DNA of 64,000 nucleotides from Chlorobaculum sp. 24CR (GTDB lineage Bacteria; Bacteroidota; Chlorobiia; Chlorobiales; Chlorobiaceae), in the NCBI RefSeq assembly GCF_004118635.1, contig NZ_SDGU01000033.1, forward strand, positions 1 through 64,000, written 5' to 3'. The notes beneath the pieces are model-generated. The model saw nothing but the letters and a program-made list of their open reading frames with translations, did no database searches and was not told where the DNA came from. The position numbers and the translations under genes are program-made. Each line of letters starts with the position of its first letter. Position 1 is the stretch's first letter. Below, one piece after another: positions 52,522 to 61,785 of this stretch.

Positions 52522-53724
52522 TCACGGCTTTATCACCACTTCGCAGGCGGGATTCAGTTGCATGAAGTGGTCGATTTCGGATTGCGGAATTCGGCCTGCC
52601 GAGAGTTCCAGCTTTTCGAGACTCACCAGCTCCATCAGCGGCGCTATCGAATCGACAAGCGTGCCGATGATGTTCAGCTCTTCCAGCTCCCGGAGTCCGG
52701 CGAGTGGGTCGAGGTGGTGGACGCCGGTTTCCGCAATGCCCAGCTCCTTGAGCATGGCCAGGTTTTTTAGCGGTTCGAGGCTCGTGATCGCCGTGCGGCT
52801 GCACCGGAGGTATTCGAGATTTTCCAGCCTCGACAGCGGATCGAGCGAGCTGACGCCGGTGATGTTGATGCCGAGTTCGGAGAGGTTGGTCAGGTTCCGG
52901 AGCGGCTCGATCGAGGTGATCTCCGTTTTGTAGCAGCTCAGCTTTTCGAGCCTGAACAGTCCGCTCACCGGCGACAGGTCGCTCACCATCGTTTCGGAGC
53001 AGTACAGCTCTTCGAGATTGACAAGGCCGCTGACCGGTTCGAGATCGCTCACCTCGGTGCTTGAAACCCAGAGCAACTTGAGCGAGAGGATGTCGCGCAA
53101 CGGGTCGAGCGCGGTGTAGTCGCAGTCGAAGGCGTAGAGGCGCTTGAGGTTGCGGAGGTTTCGGAGCGGTTCGAGGCTCTCGATGGGGCTTTCGTCGCAG
53201 CGCAGTTGTTGCAGGTTTTCGAGCAGGCTCGTCGGCGCGAGGTTGTGGATGCGCATGTTGTCGCACCGGATGCTGGTGGCGTTCAGGAAGTCGAGCAGCT
53301 CCTCGTCCGAGGGGTCACGCTGGACTTTCAGCGTGTTTTTGACCACCTCCTTCCAGTCGTTGCCCAGCGCCTTGAACCAGTTGTGCCGCTTTTGCGGGTC
53401 TCGCAAGAGCACGGTTCGCGATGCGGCCAGCGCCTCCTGTTCGGCCGGGGAGAGGCGGTTGTGGAAGCCCGAGTGCATCGGGCCGGTGTAGTCGTTCGGA
53501 AAGTTCACGACCGGCGATTTGCCGGTATCGAGGTTTTCGGCCAGGCACCGGATGTACCAGTCGGCTTTTTTCTCCTCGATGACGCGGTAGTGCTTCTCGT
53601 GATTCTGCTCGTCGAGCGTGTTGATGTCTTCGAGAATGTCGTTACCGCATCTCGGACATATCGCATTCTGCCGGGTCAGCGGAAAACCGCAGACCGGGCA
53701 CTGCTTGTAAATATTCTGCTCCAA
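52522..53724 (-). CDS. zinc-ribbon / leucine-rich-repeat protein
   Basis: 400 residues. The N-terminus has a zinc ribbon (CPVCGFPL...CPRCGND; C9, C12, C23, C26). Residues about 40-150 are helical and not recognised (HNWFKALGNDWKEVVKNTLKV). From about 150 there are some ten 22-residue leucine-rich repeats of the form L..LP...L.NLEEL.C..T.V.DL.PV.GL. It has no signal peptide, so it is probably a cytoplasmic protein-interaction scaffold. A broken copy of its C-terminus lies at 51707-51790. Its place beside the DGR targets suggests, but does not show, a joint role. Confidence 0.85.
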   Translation of the reverse strand: MEQNIYKQCPVCGFPLTRQNAICPRCGNDILEDINTLDEQNHEKHYRVIEEKKADWYIRCLAENLDTGKSPVVNFPNDYTGPMHSGFHNRLSPAEQEALAASRTVLLRDPQKRHNWFKALGNDWKEVVKNTLKVQRDPSDEELLDFLNATSIRCDNMRIHNLAPTSLLENLQQLRCDESPIESLEPLRNLRNLKRLYAFDCDYTALDPLRDILSLKLLWVSSTEVSDLEPVSGLVNLEELYCSETMVSDLSPVSGLFRLEKLSCYKTEITSIEPLRNLTNLSELGINITGVSSLDPLSRLENLEYLRCSRTAITSLEPLKNLAMLKELGIAETGVHHLDPLAGLRELEELNIIGTLVDSIAPLMELVSLEKLELSAGRIPQSEIDHFMQLNPACEVVIKP

Positions 53725-54019
53725 TGGGTATGGCCTTGAAGGGTTGGGTTAGCCTGCTATTGTTGCACAAAATAGGAAAAAAACAGCCTCAAACCGCATC
53801 CCCCGCCCGCCGGTTTTCCGATTGGTAACACCTGGCTGCTTTGAGCAGATGCAAATTGAGCGTGAACTTTCAGTCTGCTTAACTTTGTTATTTAAAGTTA
53901 AGGGAGCCGTGCCGATGAAATCTGCAAAAAAGTCTCCTGTGCCGGTGCTCGGTTTTTTTGTGAAAAGGTGTCGATTCGGTGATCAGCTATGCAATGGGCG
54001 TCAGCCCAAGGGAGGAAAT

Positions 54020-56395
54020 ATGACAGGAAGTTCATTGTCAGGCGACGGAAAGCCGGTGGATGATCTTGACGTTTTCTTCGAGCTTTCACCGGAAGAGTGG
54101 CTTTTGAGGAGAAAAGGATACCGGAAACAGCCCAAGGCGATCCAGATCAATGAAACCCTTCTGACCCTCGGCAACGGCTACCTCAATGTTCGAGGCAGCC
54201 TCGAAGAGCTTCCGCCGGGCCATTGCGGCGGCATGTATCTGGCTGGTGTTTATGACAAGTCGGAGTCGGACGTCGAGGAGCTGGTCAAGTGCCCGATGTG
54301 GACCGACGTGTCGGTCTGGCATGACGGGGACAAATTCTGCCTGTCGTGCAGCCGCGCACTGGAGCACGAGCAGGTGCTCGACATGAAAAAAGGCATCCTG
54401 CACCGCCGCACCACCTTCAAAAATCCTCACGGAAAAATTCTCACTCTCGAAACTTCCCGCCTTGTTTTCATGCACGATCCTCACCGCGGCTACATGCGGG
54501 TGAAGATCACGCCGAGGAATTTTTCCGGCCAGATCAGGGTGCTTTCGGGGCTGAACGGTCAGGTGTTCAATCGCGGCTTTTTCCCGCGCGAGCAGTACAA
54601 GCACCTCCAGCTTGAAAAGATCGAGCGGGGGCGGAACTTCATGTACCTCGAAATGATCACCCGCCAGCAGGGGATTCGTATCGCCCTCGGCGCGTCGTGG
54701 AAGATGATCTCAGATCCGGGCCGGATGCTGCGCTGGGAGCCGAGGATTTACGGCGAGAAGTTCACCAGCGAAATCACCATCGACGCTTCGCAGGGGCAGT
54801 CGTATCTCTTTGAAAAGCTCGCCGTCGTCATGACCAGCCGCGATGTGCCGGAGGAGCGCTCGCGCAACATGATCCGGGAGGCGATCTGTAATCTCCGCTG
54901 CTACGTCCGAACCGGCTCGCCAGTCGAGATCGGGCGGCACATCGAGGTGTGGCGCGAGCTCTGGCGGCAGGCCAACGTGCGCATCGATGGCGACCCCGCC
55001 GCCCAGGCGGCGCTGCGCTACAACATCTACCAGTTGCTTATCAACGGTCCCGCGCGGCCCAGTCCCATCGGCGCGAAGTTCCTCAGCTCGGAGGGGTACA
55101 TGGGGCACGTGTTCTGGGACACCGAAATTTTCATTCTTCCGTTCTACATCCACAACTTTCCGGCGATGGCGCGCAACGCCTTGATGTACCGTTTCAACAC
55201 GCTGCCCGGCGCAATCAGGAACGCCTCGAAGTCGGGTTGCGAGGGTGCGCGGTTCGCCTGGGAGTCGGCCACCACCGGCGAGGATGTGACGCCGCGTTTC
55301 GCCTCCAAACTCGAAAAAATCATCCGTTTTATCTACACCGGCGACGAGGAGGAGCACATCGTCTCCGACGTGATTTATGGCGTGGAGCGCTATTTCAGGG
55401 TGACTGGCGACGAGGGGTTCCTCTTGCACTGCGGGCTGGAGATGGTGTTTCTGACCGCGCGTTACTGGGCGAGCCGGGTGACCAGGGTCGGCGAGGGTTA
55501 CGAAATTCACACGGTGATCGGGCCGGATGAATTTCACGAGCACGTCAACAACAACGCCTATACCAACTGGATGGTGAAGTGGCATTTGCGGCTGGCCTCC
55601 ATGCTTTACCGGCATCTCGGCAAAACCGCGCCGGAGGCACTGCAAGAACTTTCGGCAAAGATTGCGCTTGGCGATGATGAGCCTCTTCGCTGGCTCGACA
55701 TCAGCCGCCGCCTCAAGTTCATCCAAAATGCTGAAACGGGTCTGGTCGAGCAGTTCGACGGCTACTTTGACCTCAAGGATTACGTGATCTCGCGTCACGA
55801 CCGGCGCGGCCATCCGGTGCTGCCGCCGGGCGTGAACTACCGGAACATCGGGCGCACCCGGCTCATCAAGCAGGCCGATGTGGTGCTCATGATGCTGCTC
55901 TTTCCGCATTCGTTCAGCTTCGACGAGAAGAAGGCCAACTACGATTTTTACGAGCCGCGCACGGCGCACAAATCTTCCCTGAGCCACTGCACCTACGCCA
56001 TGATGGGGCTTGCCGTCTCCGAGCGAAACAACGCCTATCGCTACTTCATGAAGACCGCGCTGTTCGACCTCGAAAATCTGCACGACAACACCGAACTCGG
56101 CATCCATGCCGCGTCGGTTGGCGGAAGCTGGCAGACGGTCGTCCACGGATTCGGCGGCTTGAGCCTCAAGTCCGACCGGATCGTGCTCAATCCGTGGCTG
56201 CCAAAAAAGTGGGAGCGCCTCGCCTTCCGCGTTCGGTGGCGCGAACGCACCGTGCACCTCGACATCACCCACGGCGAGGTGACGATCACGATCGAGGTCG
56301 CATCGGATTTGACGTTGCCCTGCACCCTTTACGGTCAGACTTACAAGATTCGTACCAATGAGCCATTCACACTGAGTTATTGCCCAACGAAATGA
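54020..56395 (+). CDS. GH65 family glycoside hydrolase/phosphorylase (stand-alone)
   Basis: About 791 residues. ATG 54020 is chosen because AAGGGAGGAAAT precedes it; the frame opens at 53822 without homology. The N-terminal beta-sandwich has NETLLTLGNGYLNVRGSLEE. The (alpha/alpha)6 barrel has FWDTEIFILPFYIHNFPAM, the acid motif GPDEFHEH (E504), LVEQFDGYFDL and IKQADVVLMML. Unlike the protein at 5532-8705 it has no mutase domain. It is followed after 15 bases by a GT4 glycosyltransferase gene. The substrate could be trehalose or another alpha-glucoside; the pairing suggests reversible alpha-glucoside metabolism. Confidence 0.9.
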   Translation: MTGSSLSGDGKPVDDLDVFFELSPEEWLLRRKGYRKQPKAIQINETLLTLGNGYLNVRGSLEELPPGHCGGMYLAGVYDKSESDVEELVKCPMWTDVSVWHDGDKFCLSCSRALEHEQVLDMKKGILHRRTTFKNPHGKILTLETSRLVFMHDPHRGYMRVKITPRNFSGQIRVLSGLNGQVFNRGFFPREQYKHLQLEKIERGRNFMYLEMITRQQGIRIALGASWKMISDPGRMLRWEPRIYGEKFTSEITIDASQGQSYLFEKLAVVMTSRDVPEERSRNMIREAICNLRCYVRTGSPVEIGRHIEVWRELWRQANVRIDGDPAAQAALRYNIYQLLINGPARPSPIGAKFLSSEGYMGHVFWDTEIFILPFYIHNFPAMARNALMYRFNTLPGAIRNASKSGCEGARFAWESATTGEDVTPRFASKLEKIIRFIYTGDEEEHIVSDVIYGVERYFRVTGDEGFLLHCGLEMVFLTARYWASRVTRVGEGYEIHTVIGPDEFHEHVNNNAYTNWMVKWHLRLASMLYRHLGKTAPEALQELSAKIALGDDEPLRWLDISRRLKFIQNAETGLVEQFDGYFDLKDYVISRHDRRGHPVLPPGVNYRNIGRTRLIKQADVVLMMLLFPHSFSFDEKKANYDFYEPRTAHKSSLSHCTYAMMGLAVSERNNAYRYFMKTALFDLENLHDNTELGIHAASVGGSWQTVVHGFGGLSLKSDRIVLNPWLPKKWERLAFRVRWRERTVHLDITHGEVTITIEVASDLTLPCTLYGQTYKIRTNEPFTLSYCPTK

Positions 56396-56410
56396 AACGG
56401 AAGCGAAAGA

Positions 56411-57559
56411 ATGAAAAAGCTGAGAATTGCGCAGATTTCTCCCCTGATCGAAAGCGTCCCGCCGAAGAAGTACGGAGGCACGGAGCGGGTCGTCTATTAC
56501 CTCACCGAAGGGCTGGTTGAGCGTGGCCACGAGGTGACGCTCTTCGCCTCCGGGGACTCCGTCACCAGCGCCCGCCTGATTGCGCCGGTGACGCAAAGTC
56601 TCCGGCTCGGTCGCAAAATCCACTCGACCATCATCATGCACATGCTGATGCTCTCGAAAGTCTATGAGGAGATGGCGGGGGAGTTCGACATCATCCACTC
56701 GCATCTCGAATATCTCACTCTGCCTTATGCTACCCGTTTTCAGACTCCGACCGTGCTGACCATGCACGGGCGGCTCGATGTGCCCGACTATGTCGAAATG
56801 CTGCGCCGGTACCGATCGATGGCCTGGGTTTCGATCAGCGACTCGCAGCGTCTTCCGGCGCCGGAGATCAACTGGGCGGGCACGGTCTATCACGGCTATC
56901 CGGAGAGCCTGTTCACGTTCAATCCCGATCCGAAAGAGTACTTTCTCTACCTCGGCCGGTTTTCGGAGGAGAAGCGGCCCGATGAGGCGATCAGGCTGGC
57001 GAGGGCGTGCAAAATCCACCTGAAGCTGGCGGCCAAGATCGACCCTGCCGACAAGGCCTATTTCAAAACAAAGGTCGAACCACTGCTCGACAGCCCCTAC
57101 ATCGAGTATATCGGCGAGGTGGACGACAGCCGGAAAGGGGAGCTGCTCAGGAACGCACGCGCGCTGCTCAATCCCATCGACTGGCCCGAACCGTTCGGCC
57201 TGGTGATGATCGAGGCGCTGGCTTGCGGTACGCCGGTCATCGTGCGGCGCTGCGGCTCCAGTCCGGAGGTGATTACTCACGGCCTCACCGGGTTTGTCTG
57301 CGACAGCCAGCTCGATTTCATCCATGCGATCCACAATATCGATACGATTTCAAGAGCTGCGTGCAGGCGCGAATTCGAGCGGCGCTTCACGCTCGGCCAC
57401 ATGGTCGAGAAGTATGAAGCCCTGTATCGCAACGTCATTGCAGCCGCCCCTGCTCGTCCTCCGACCTCACTGAGCCAGCGCTCATTCCAGCTTCGCCGCC
57501 ATCGGTCGAATAGACGGCAATCTTTCCGTAAGCTGTTGCATGGTTATCACTTGCCATAA
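56411..57559 (+). CDS. GT4-family glycosyltransferase
   Basis: 382 residues, GT-B fold. The N-terminal acceptor side has KYGGTERVVYYLTEGLVERGHEV (Gly-rich). The C-terminal donor side has FLYLGRFSEEKRPDEAIRLA and the E-x7-E motif WPEPFGLVMIEALACGTPVI, then LTGFVC. It uses a nucleotide-sugar or sugar-phosphate donor; the acceptor is unknown. It follows the GH65 gene closely (15 bases) and is probably in one operon, suggesting joint action on a glucoside. The last 35 residues are basic and may contact membrane or nucleic acid. Confidence 0.88.
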   Translation: MKKLRIAQISPLIESVPPKKYGGTERVVYYLTEGLVERGHEVTLFASGDSVTSARLIAPVTQSLRLGRKIHSTIIMHMLMLSKVYEEMAGEFDIIHSHLEYLTLPYATRFQTPTVLTMHGRLDVPDYVEMLRRYRSMAWVSISDSQRLPAPEINWAGTVYHGYPESLFTFNPDPKEYFLYLGRFSEEKRPDEAIRLARACKIHLKLAAKIDPADKAYFKTKVEPLLDSPYIEYIGEVDDSRKGELLRNARALLNPIDWPEPFGLVMIEALACGTPVIVRRCGSSPEVITHGLTGFVCDSQLDFIHAIHNIDTISRAACRREFERRFTLGHMVEKYEALYRNVIAAAPARPPTSLSQRSFQLRRHRSNRRQSFRKLLHGYHLP

Positions 57560-57663
57560 CCTTGCGGCTTGGCGCCTCTCTCTGTTTCTTTTCAGGAGCA
57601 GCACCGGGCGCTCACCATGCGAGGCTCAATTTTGATCTTGCATGAAGTTTCTGAAAGGTTATA

Positions 57664-60600
57664 ATGATGGGTGAGCCGTTCGATATTCGTCCGGAGCATG
57701 GCAACCAAAAACAAGGCGTTTTGGAGTTCGTTCACCTTCACACCCATACTCACTATTCGATGCAGAGCAGCCCGATCTTTCCGGGCGAGCTGTTCGCGGC
57801 CTGCAAAAAACAGGGCATGAGTTCGGTCGCCGTGACCGATTACGGCGCGATGTTCAACATGCCGGAGCTGTTCGGCCAGGCCCGCAAGGCCGACGTGAAG
57901 CTCATCATGGGCGCGGAGATTTTCCTGGCGGGCACCGACTCGCGCGACAGCGGACGCCCGGCCACGCTCATTCTGCTTATTCGCAACGATATTGGTTATC
58001 GCAACATGTGCGTTATCCTGTCGCGGGCGGCGCGGGACGGCTTCTCCAACGGGCTGCCGCATGTCGATCGCTCCGTGCTCGAAGAGTACCGCGAGGGGTT
58101 GACCTGCCTGTCGGCGGCGCACTCCGGCCTTGTCGGCCGGGCGCTGCTCTCCGGCGACGAAAGCGAAGCGGCGAAGCTCGCCGGGCAGTATCGTTCGATG
58201 TTTGGCGAGCACTTCTACCTCGAACTCCAGAAGCACGGCGCTCCGCACGAGGAGCAGCTCGTAGCAGCCACGATCCGCCTGGCCGAACAGCTCTCGATTC
58301 CGCTGGTGGCGACCAACAACGTGCACTACCTCGAACGGCGCGACTCGGGCTGCTACCGCGCCATGATCGCCAACCGCACCAAGGAGCGCCTCAACAGCCA
58401 GAACCTGCAATGCCTGCCGGGCCACGAGAACTACTTCAAGTCGGCCCCGGAGATGTCGGCGCTGTTCGACAACGCGCACAGCGAGCTGAGCAATACGGTG
58501 AAGATCGCCGAATCGTGCGCCTACACCTTTATCGATCAGGATCCGCATCTGCCGAAGTTTCCGCTTCCCGAAGGGTTCGAGGGCGAGAAGGAGTATCTGC
58601 GCCACCTGACCTGGGAGGGCGCGCGCAACAAGTACGGCGTGGAGGACGGCGCAATTCCGGAGGAGGCGAAGGCGCGCATCGAGCTGGAGCTCGGCGTCAT
58701 CGAAAAGATGGGCTACAGCGCCTACTTCCTGATCGTCAGCGACCTGATCGCCGCTTCCCGCGAGATGGGCTACTCGGTCGGCCCCGGACGCGGCTCGGCG
58801 GCGGGCAGCATCATCGCCTATCTGACCGGCATCACCCGGATCGATCCGCTCAGGTACAAGCTGCTCTTCGAGCGCTTTCTCAACCCGGAGCGTATCTCGA
58901 TGCCCGATATCGACATCGATTTCACGCCGGTCGGCAAGCAGAAGGTGCTCGAATACACCGTCCGGAAATACGGCCCGGACAGTGTCGCCAAGGTGGTCGC
59001 CATCGGTACGCTCGGCGCGAAGGCGGCGATTCGCGACGCCGGGCGCGTGCTCGACGTGCCGCTCAAGGCGGTCGATCAGCTCGCCAAGCTGGTGCCAACC
59101 AGGCCGGGCACCTCGCTCGACGACGCCTTGCGCGAGGTCAAGGAGCTGAAGCGGCTGGTCGATACCGATCCGCAGTACCAGCAGCTCATGCAGTATGCGC
59201 GGGCGATGGAGGGGCGGGCGCGCAACGTCTCGATGCACGCGGGCGCGGTGGTCATCACCGACGGCGCGCTCGAAGAGCAGGTGCCGCTCTACGTCTCCAA
59301 CAAGATCGAGACCGAGGAGCGCAAGTACGCCGACGAGTTCGACCAGAACGACATCGACGGCACGAAGGCCGACAGCAGTGACGAAAAGCAGGTGGTGACC
59401 CAGTTCGACAAGAACTGCATCGAACAGGCGGGCCTGCTCAAGATCGACTACCTCGGTCTGGAAACCCTCGCCGTGATCGACGAAACCCTGCGGCTCATCA
59501 GGAAGCGCCACGGCATCGATATCGAACTCGAAAAGGTGCCGATGGACGACCGCCAGACCTTCCGCATCTTTCAGGAGGGCAAAATGGCGGGCATCTTCCA
59601 GTTCGAGTCCTCCGGAATGCAGAGCTACATGACGCGGCTCCAGCCCACCACCATTGGCGACATCATCGCCATGAGCGCGCTGTACCGGCCCGGCGCGCTC
59701 AACGCCGTCATCGACGAGCACCGCAACGCCGTCGATCTGTTCGTTGACCGCAAGCACGGGCGCGAGGAGATTGACTACATGCACCCCATGCTTGAGGAGA
59801 TTCTCAAGGAGACCTACGGCGTCATCGTCTATCAGGAGCAGGTGATGCAGATTTCGCAGGTGATGGGGCGCTTCTCGCTCGGCAAGGCCGACAACCTGCG
59901 CAAGGCGATGGGCAAGAAGGACCCGAAGCTGATGCAGAAGTTCAAGGAGGAGTTCGTCAATGGCGCGGTCAGCATCGATGTCAATCAAGCGCTCGCCACG
60001 CGCATCTTCGACCTGATGGCCGAGTTTGCGGGCTACGGTTTCAACAAAAGCCACTCGGCGGCCTACGGCGTCTTGGCCTACTGGACGGGCTACCTCAAGG
60101 CGCACTACACCATCGAGTTCATTACGGCGGTCCTGAACAGCGAAATCGGCGACACCGAGCGCATGAAGCACCTGACCGACGAGGCCAAAGGGTTCGGCAT
60201 CTTTACCCTGCCGCCCTCGATCAACCAAAGCGACGCGCTCTTTTCGGTCGATGAATTCAAGGGCAAGTCCTGCATCCGCGTTGGTCTCAGCGCCATCAAG
60301 CAGGTTGGCGGCGGCGCGAGGGCTGTGGTGGCGGCCCGGTTGCGTCGCGACAGCAAGCCGTTCCTCAACCTGTTCGACCTGACCGCCTCGGTCGATCTTC
60401 GCGCCATGAACCGCAAGGCGCTCGAATGCCTCATCCAGGCCGGAGCGCTCGACGAGATCGACCCCAACCGCGCCAAACTGCTCGTCAACGTGGACAAGGC
60501 GATCAAGTTCGGGCAGATTCAGAACAAGGCGGTCACGCTCGGCCAGGGGGGCTTTTTCAACGACGATTTCAGCGACGAGCAGGCGGGCGTGCACTACCCC

Positions 60601-61269
60601 GATCTCGACAACGCCGAGCCGATGCCGGACAGCGAAAGGCTCCAGCACGAAAAACGGCTGGTCGGCTTCTACCTCAGCCATCACCCGCTCGACCGCTACC
60701 GGCGCGACTGGGAGGCGTTCGCCAACCTCACGCTTGACATGCGCGACGTGACCCCGTCGAAGCTCTACAAGGCGATTGGCGTGATCGTGTCGGTCAAGCC
60801 CTATCAGGATCGCAAGGGCAAGCAGATGCTTTTCGGCGTGCTCGAAGATTTCACCGGCAAGGCCGATTTCACGGTGTTCGCCAGCGTCTATGAACAGTAC
60901 CGCCACATGCTTCAGCCCGACGAAGCGGTGATGCTCAGCGCCGAAGCCGAGGCGAAGGATGGCAGTCTGAAGCTGCTGGTACGCGAGGTCGCGCCGCTCA
61001 AGAAGGTGCGCTCGGCCTTGGTCAGAAAGGTGGTGCTGCGCATCGACGCCGACGACGCCTCGCAGCTCGACAGACTCAGGGAGGTTCGCGAGCTGTTCGA
61101 GCGGCACAAGGGCGGAACGCCGGTCGATTTTGAACTTCGGGCCACCATTGGTTCGTGCAACGAAACCCTGAAGCTCTTTGCTCGCAACACGCCAATCGAG
61201 GCCGACGACGAACTGCTCGACCGGCTCGAAGAGATTCTTGGGCCGGACAATGTCAAAATTACCGGATAG
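57664..61269 (+). CDS. dnaE: DNA polymerase III alpha subunit
   Basis: 1201 residues. The PHP domain is at the N-terminus (FVHLHTHTHYSMQSS, AVTDYGAMFN). The polymerase core has GPGRGSAAGSIIAYLTGIT and the catalytic aspartates of MPDIDIDF. GYGFNKSHSAAYGVLAYWTGYLK and a helix-hairpin-helix follow, then an OB-fold region (VIVSVKPYQDRKGKQMLFGVLEDF). It is the replicative polymerase. It starts at ATG 57664 (MMGEPFDIRPEH). The gene stands between the GT4 gene and trxA. Confidence 0.97.
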   Translation: MMGEPFDIRPEHGNQKQGVLEFVHLHTHTHYSMQSSPIFPGELFAACKKQGMSSVAVTDYGAMFNMPELFGQARKADVKLIMGAEIFLAGTDSRDSGRPATLILLIRNDIGYRNMCVILSRAARDGFSNGLPHVDRSVLEEYREGLTCLSAAHSGLVGRALLSGDESEAAKLAGQYRSMFGEHFYLELQKHGAPHEEQLVAATIRLAEQLSIPLVATNNVHYLERRDSGCYRAMIANRTKERLNSQNLQCLPGHENYFKSAPEMSALFDNAHSELSNTVKIAESCAYTFIDQDPHLPKFPLPEGFEGEKEYLRHLTWEGARNKYGVEDGAIPEEAKARIELELGVIEKMGYSAYFLIVSDLIAASREMGYSVGPGRGSAAGSIIAYLTGITRIDPLRYKLLFERFLNPERISMPDIDIDFTPVGKQKVLEYTVRKYGPDSVAKVVAIGTLGAKAAIRDAGRVLDVPLKAVDQLAKLVPTRPGTSLDDALREVKELKRLVDTDPQYQQLMQYARAMEGRARNVSMHAGAVVITDGALEEQVPLYVSNKIETEERKYADEFDQNDIDGTKADSSDEKQVVTQFDKNCIEQAGLLKIDYLGLETLAVIDETLRLIRKRHGIDIELEKVPMDDRQTFRIFQEGKMAGIFQFESSGMQSYMTRLQPTTIGDIIAMSALYRPGALNAVIDEHRNAVDLFVDRKHGREEIDYMHPMLEEILKETYGVIVYQEQVMQISQVMGRFSLGKADNLRKAMGKKDPKLMQKFKEEFVNGAVSIDVNQALATRIFDLMAEFAGYGFNKSHSAAYGVLAYWTGYLKAHYTIEFITAVLNSEIGDTERMKHLTDEAKGFGIFTLPPSINQSDALFSVDEFKGKSCIRVGLSAIKQVGGGARAVVAARLRRDSKPFLNLFDLTASVDLRAMNRKALECLIQAGALDEIDPNRAKLLVNVDKAIKFGQIQNKAVTLGQGGFFNDDFSDEQAGVHYPDLDNAEPMPDSERLQHEKRLVGFYLSHHPLDRYRRDWEAFANLTLDMRDVTPSKLYKAIGVIVSVKPYQDRKGKQMLFGVLEDFTGKADFTVFASVYEQYRHMLQPDEAVMLSAEAEAKDGSLKLLVREVAPLKKVRSALVRKVVLRIDADDASQLDRLREVRELFERHKGGTPVDFELRATIGSCNETLKLFARNTPIEADDELLDRLEEILGPDNVKITG

Positions 61270-61368
61270 ATTTTCGGCATTTGTTGCCAGGTTTGTTTTT
61301 ATTCAATTATATTTGCACAGAGTAACATTGTTTCTCTTATCAATTGTTAACCTTTTACGTGAGAACTT

Positions 61369-61698
61369 ATGAGCGGAAAATATTTCGAGGCAACCGATCA
61401 GAATTTTCAGGCTGAAATTCTCGATTCCGGCAAAGTTGCCCTGGTCGATTTCTGGGCTGCATGGTGCGGTCCGTGCATGATGCTCGGCCCGGTTATCGAA
61501 GAGCTTGCCGGTGATTACGAAGGCAAGGCCATCATCGCCAAACTCAACGTCGATGACAACCCGAATACGGCAGCCAAATACGGCATTCGCAGCATTCCCA
61601 CCATGCTGATCGTCAAGGATGGCAATGTCGTTGACCAGATGGTCGGCGCTCTGCCCAAGAACATGATCTCGAAAAAGCTCGACGAGCATATCGGCTGA
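61369..61698 (+). CDS. trxA: thioredoxin
   Basis: 109 residues, the standard size. FWAAWCGPCMML holds the redox pair C33/C36. The cis-proline region is SIPTMLIVKDG. It reduces protein disulfides in the cytoplasm. A terminator follows, then trxB on the same strand, so reductant and its reductase are adjacent but may be transcribed separately. Confidence 0.97.
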   Translation: MSGKYFEATDQNFQAEILDSGKVALVDFWAAWCGPCMMLGPVIEELAGDYEGKAIIAKLNVDDNPNTAAKYGIRSIPTMLIVKDGNVVDQMVGALPKNMISKKLDEHIG

Positions 61699-61722
61699 TC
61701 TTCCATCCTTTTGTACTCTTTG

Positions 61723-61750
61723 CTATCCCGGTTCAAGCCGGGATAGTTTT
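61723..61750 (+). terminator. rho-independent terminator of trxA
   Basis: A perfect 9-bp stem CTATCCCGG/CCGGGATAG (61723-61731, 61738-61746) with a 6-base loop and TTTT. Confidence 0.9.
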
Positions 61751-61785
61751 GTTATAATCCAAACCATACCTCCCGGAGACACGCG

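Noticed and set aside
54710-57334. Minus-strand open frame of 874 codons
   Set aside because: Runs antisense across both the GH65 and GT4 genes, which have strong family motifs.
57592-61107. Minus-strand open frame of 1171 codons
   Set aside because: Antisense shadow of dnaE.
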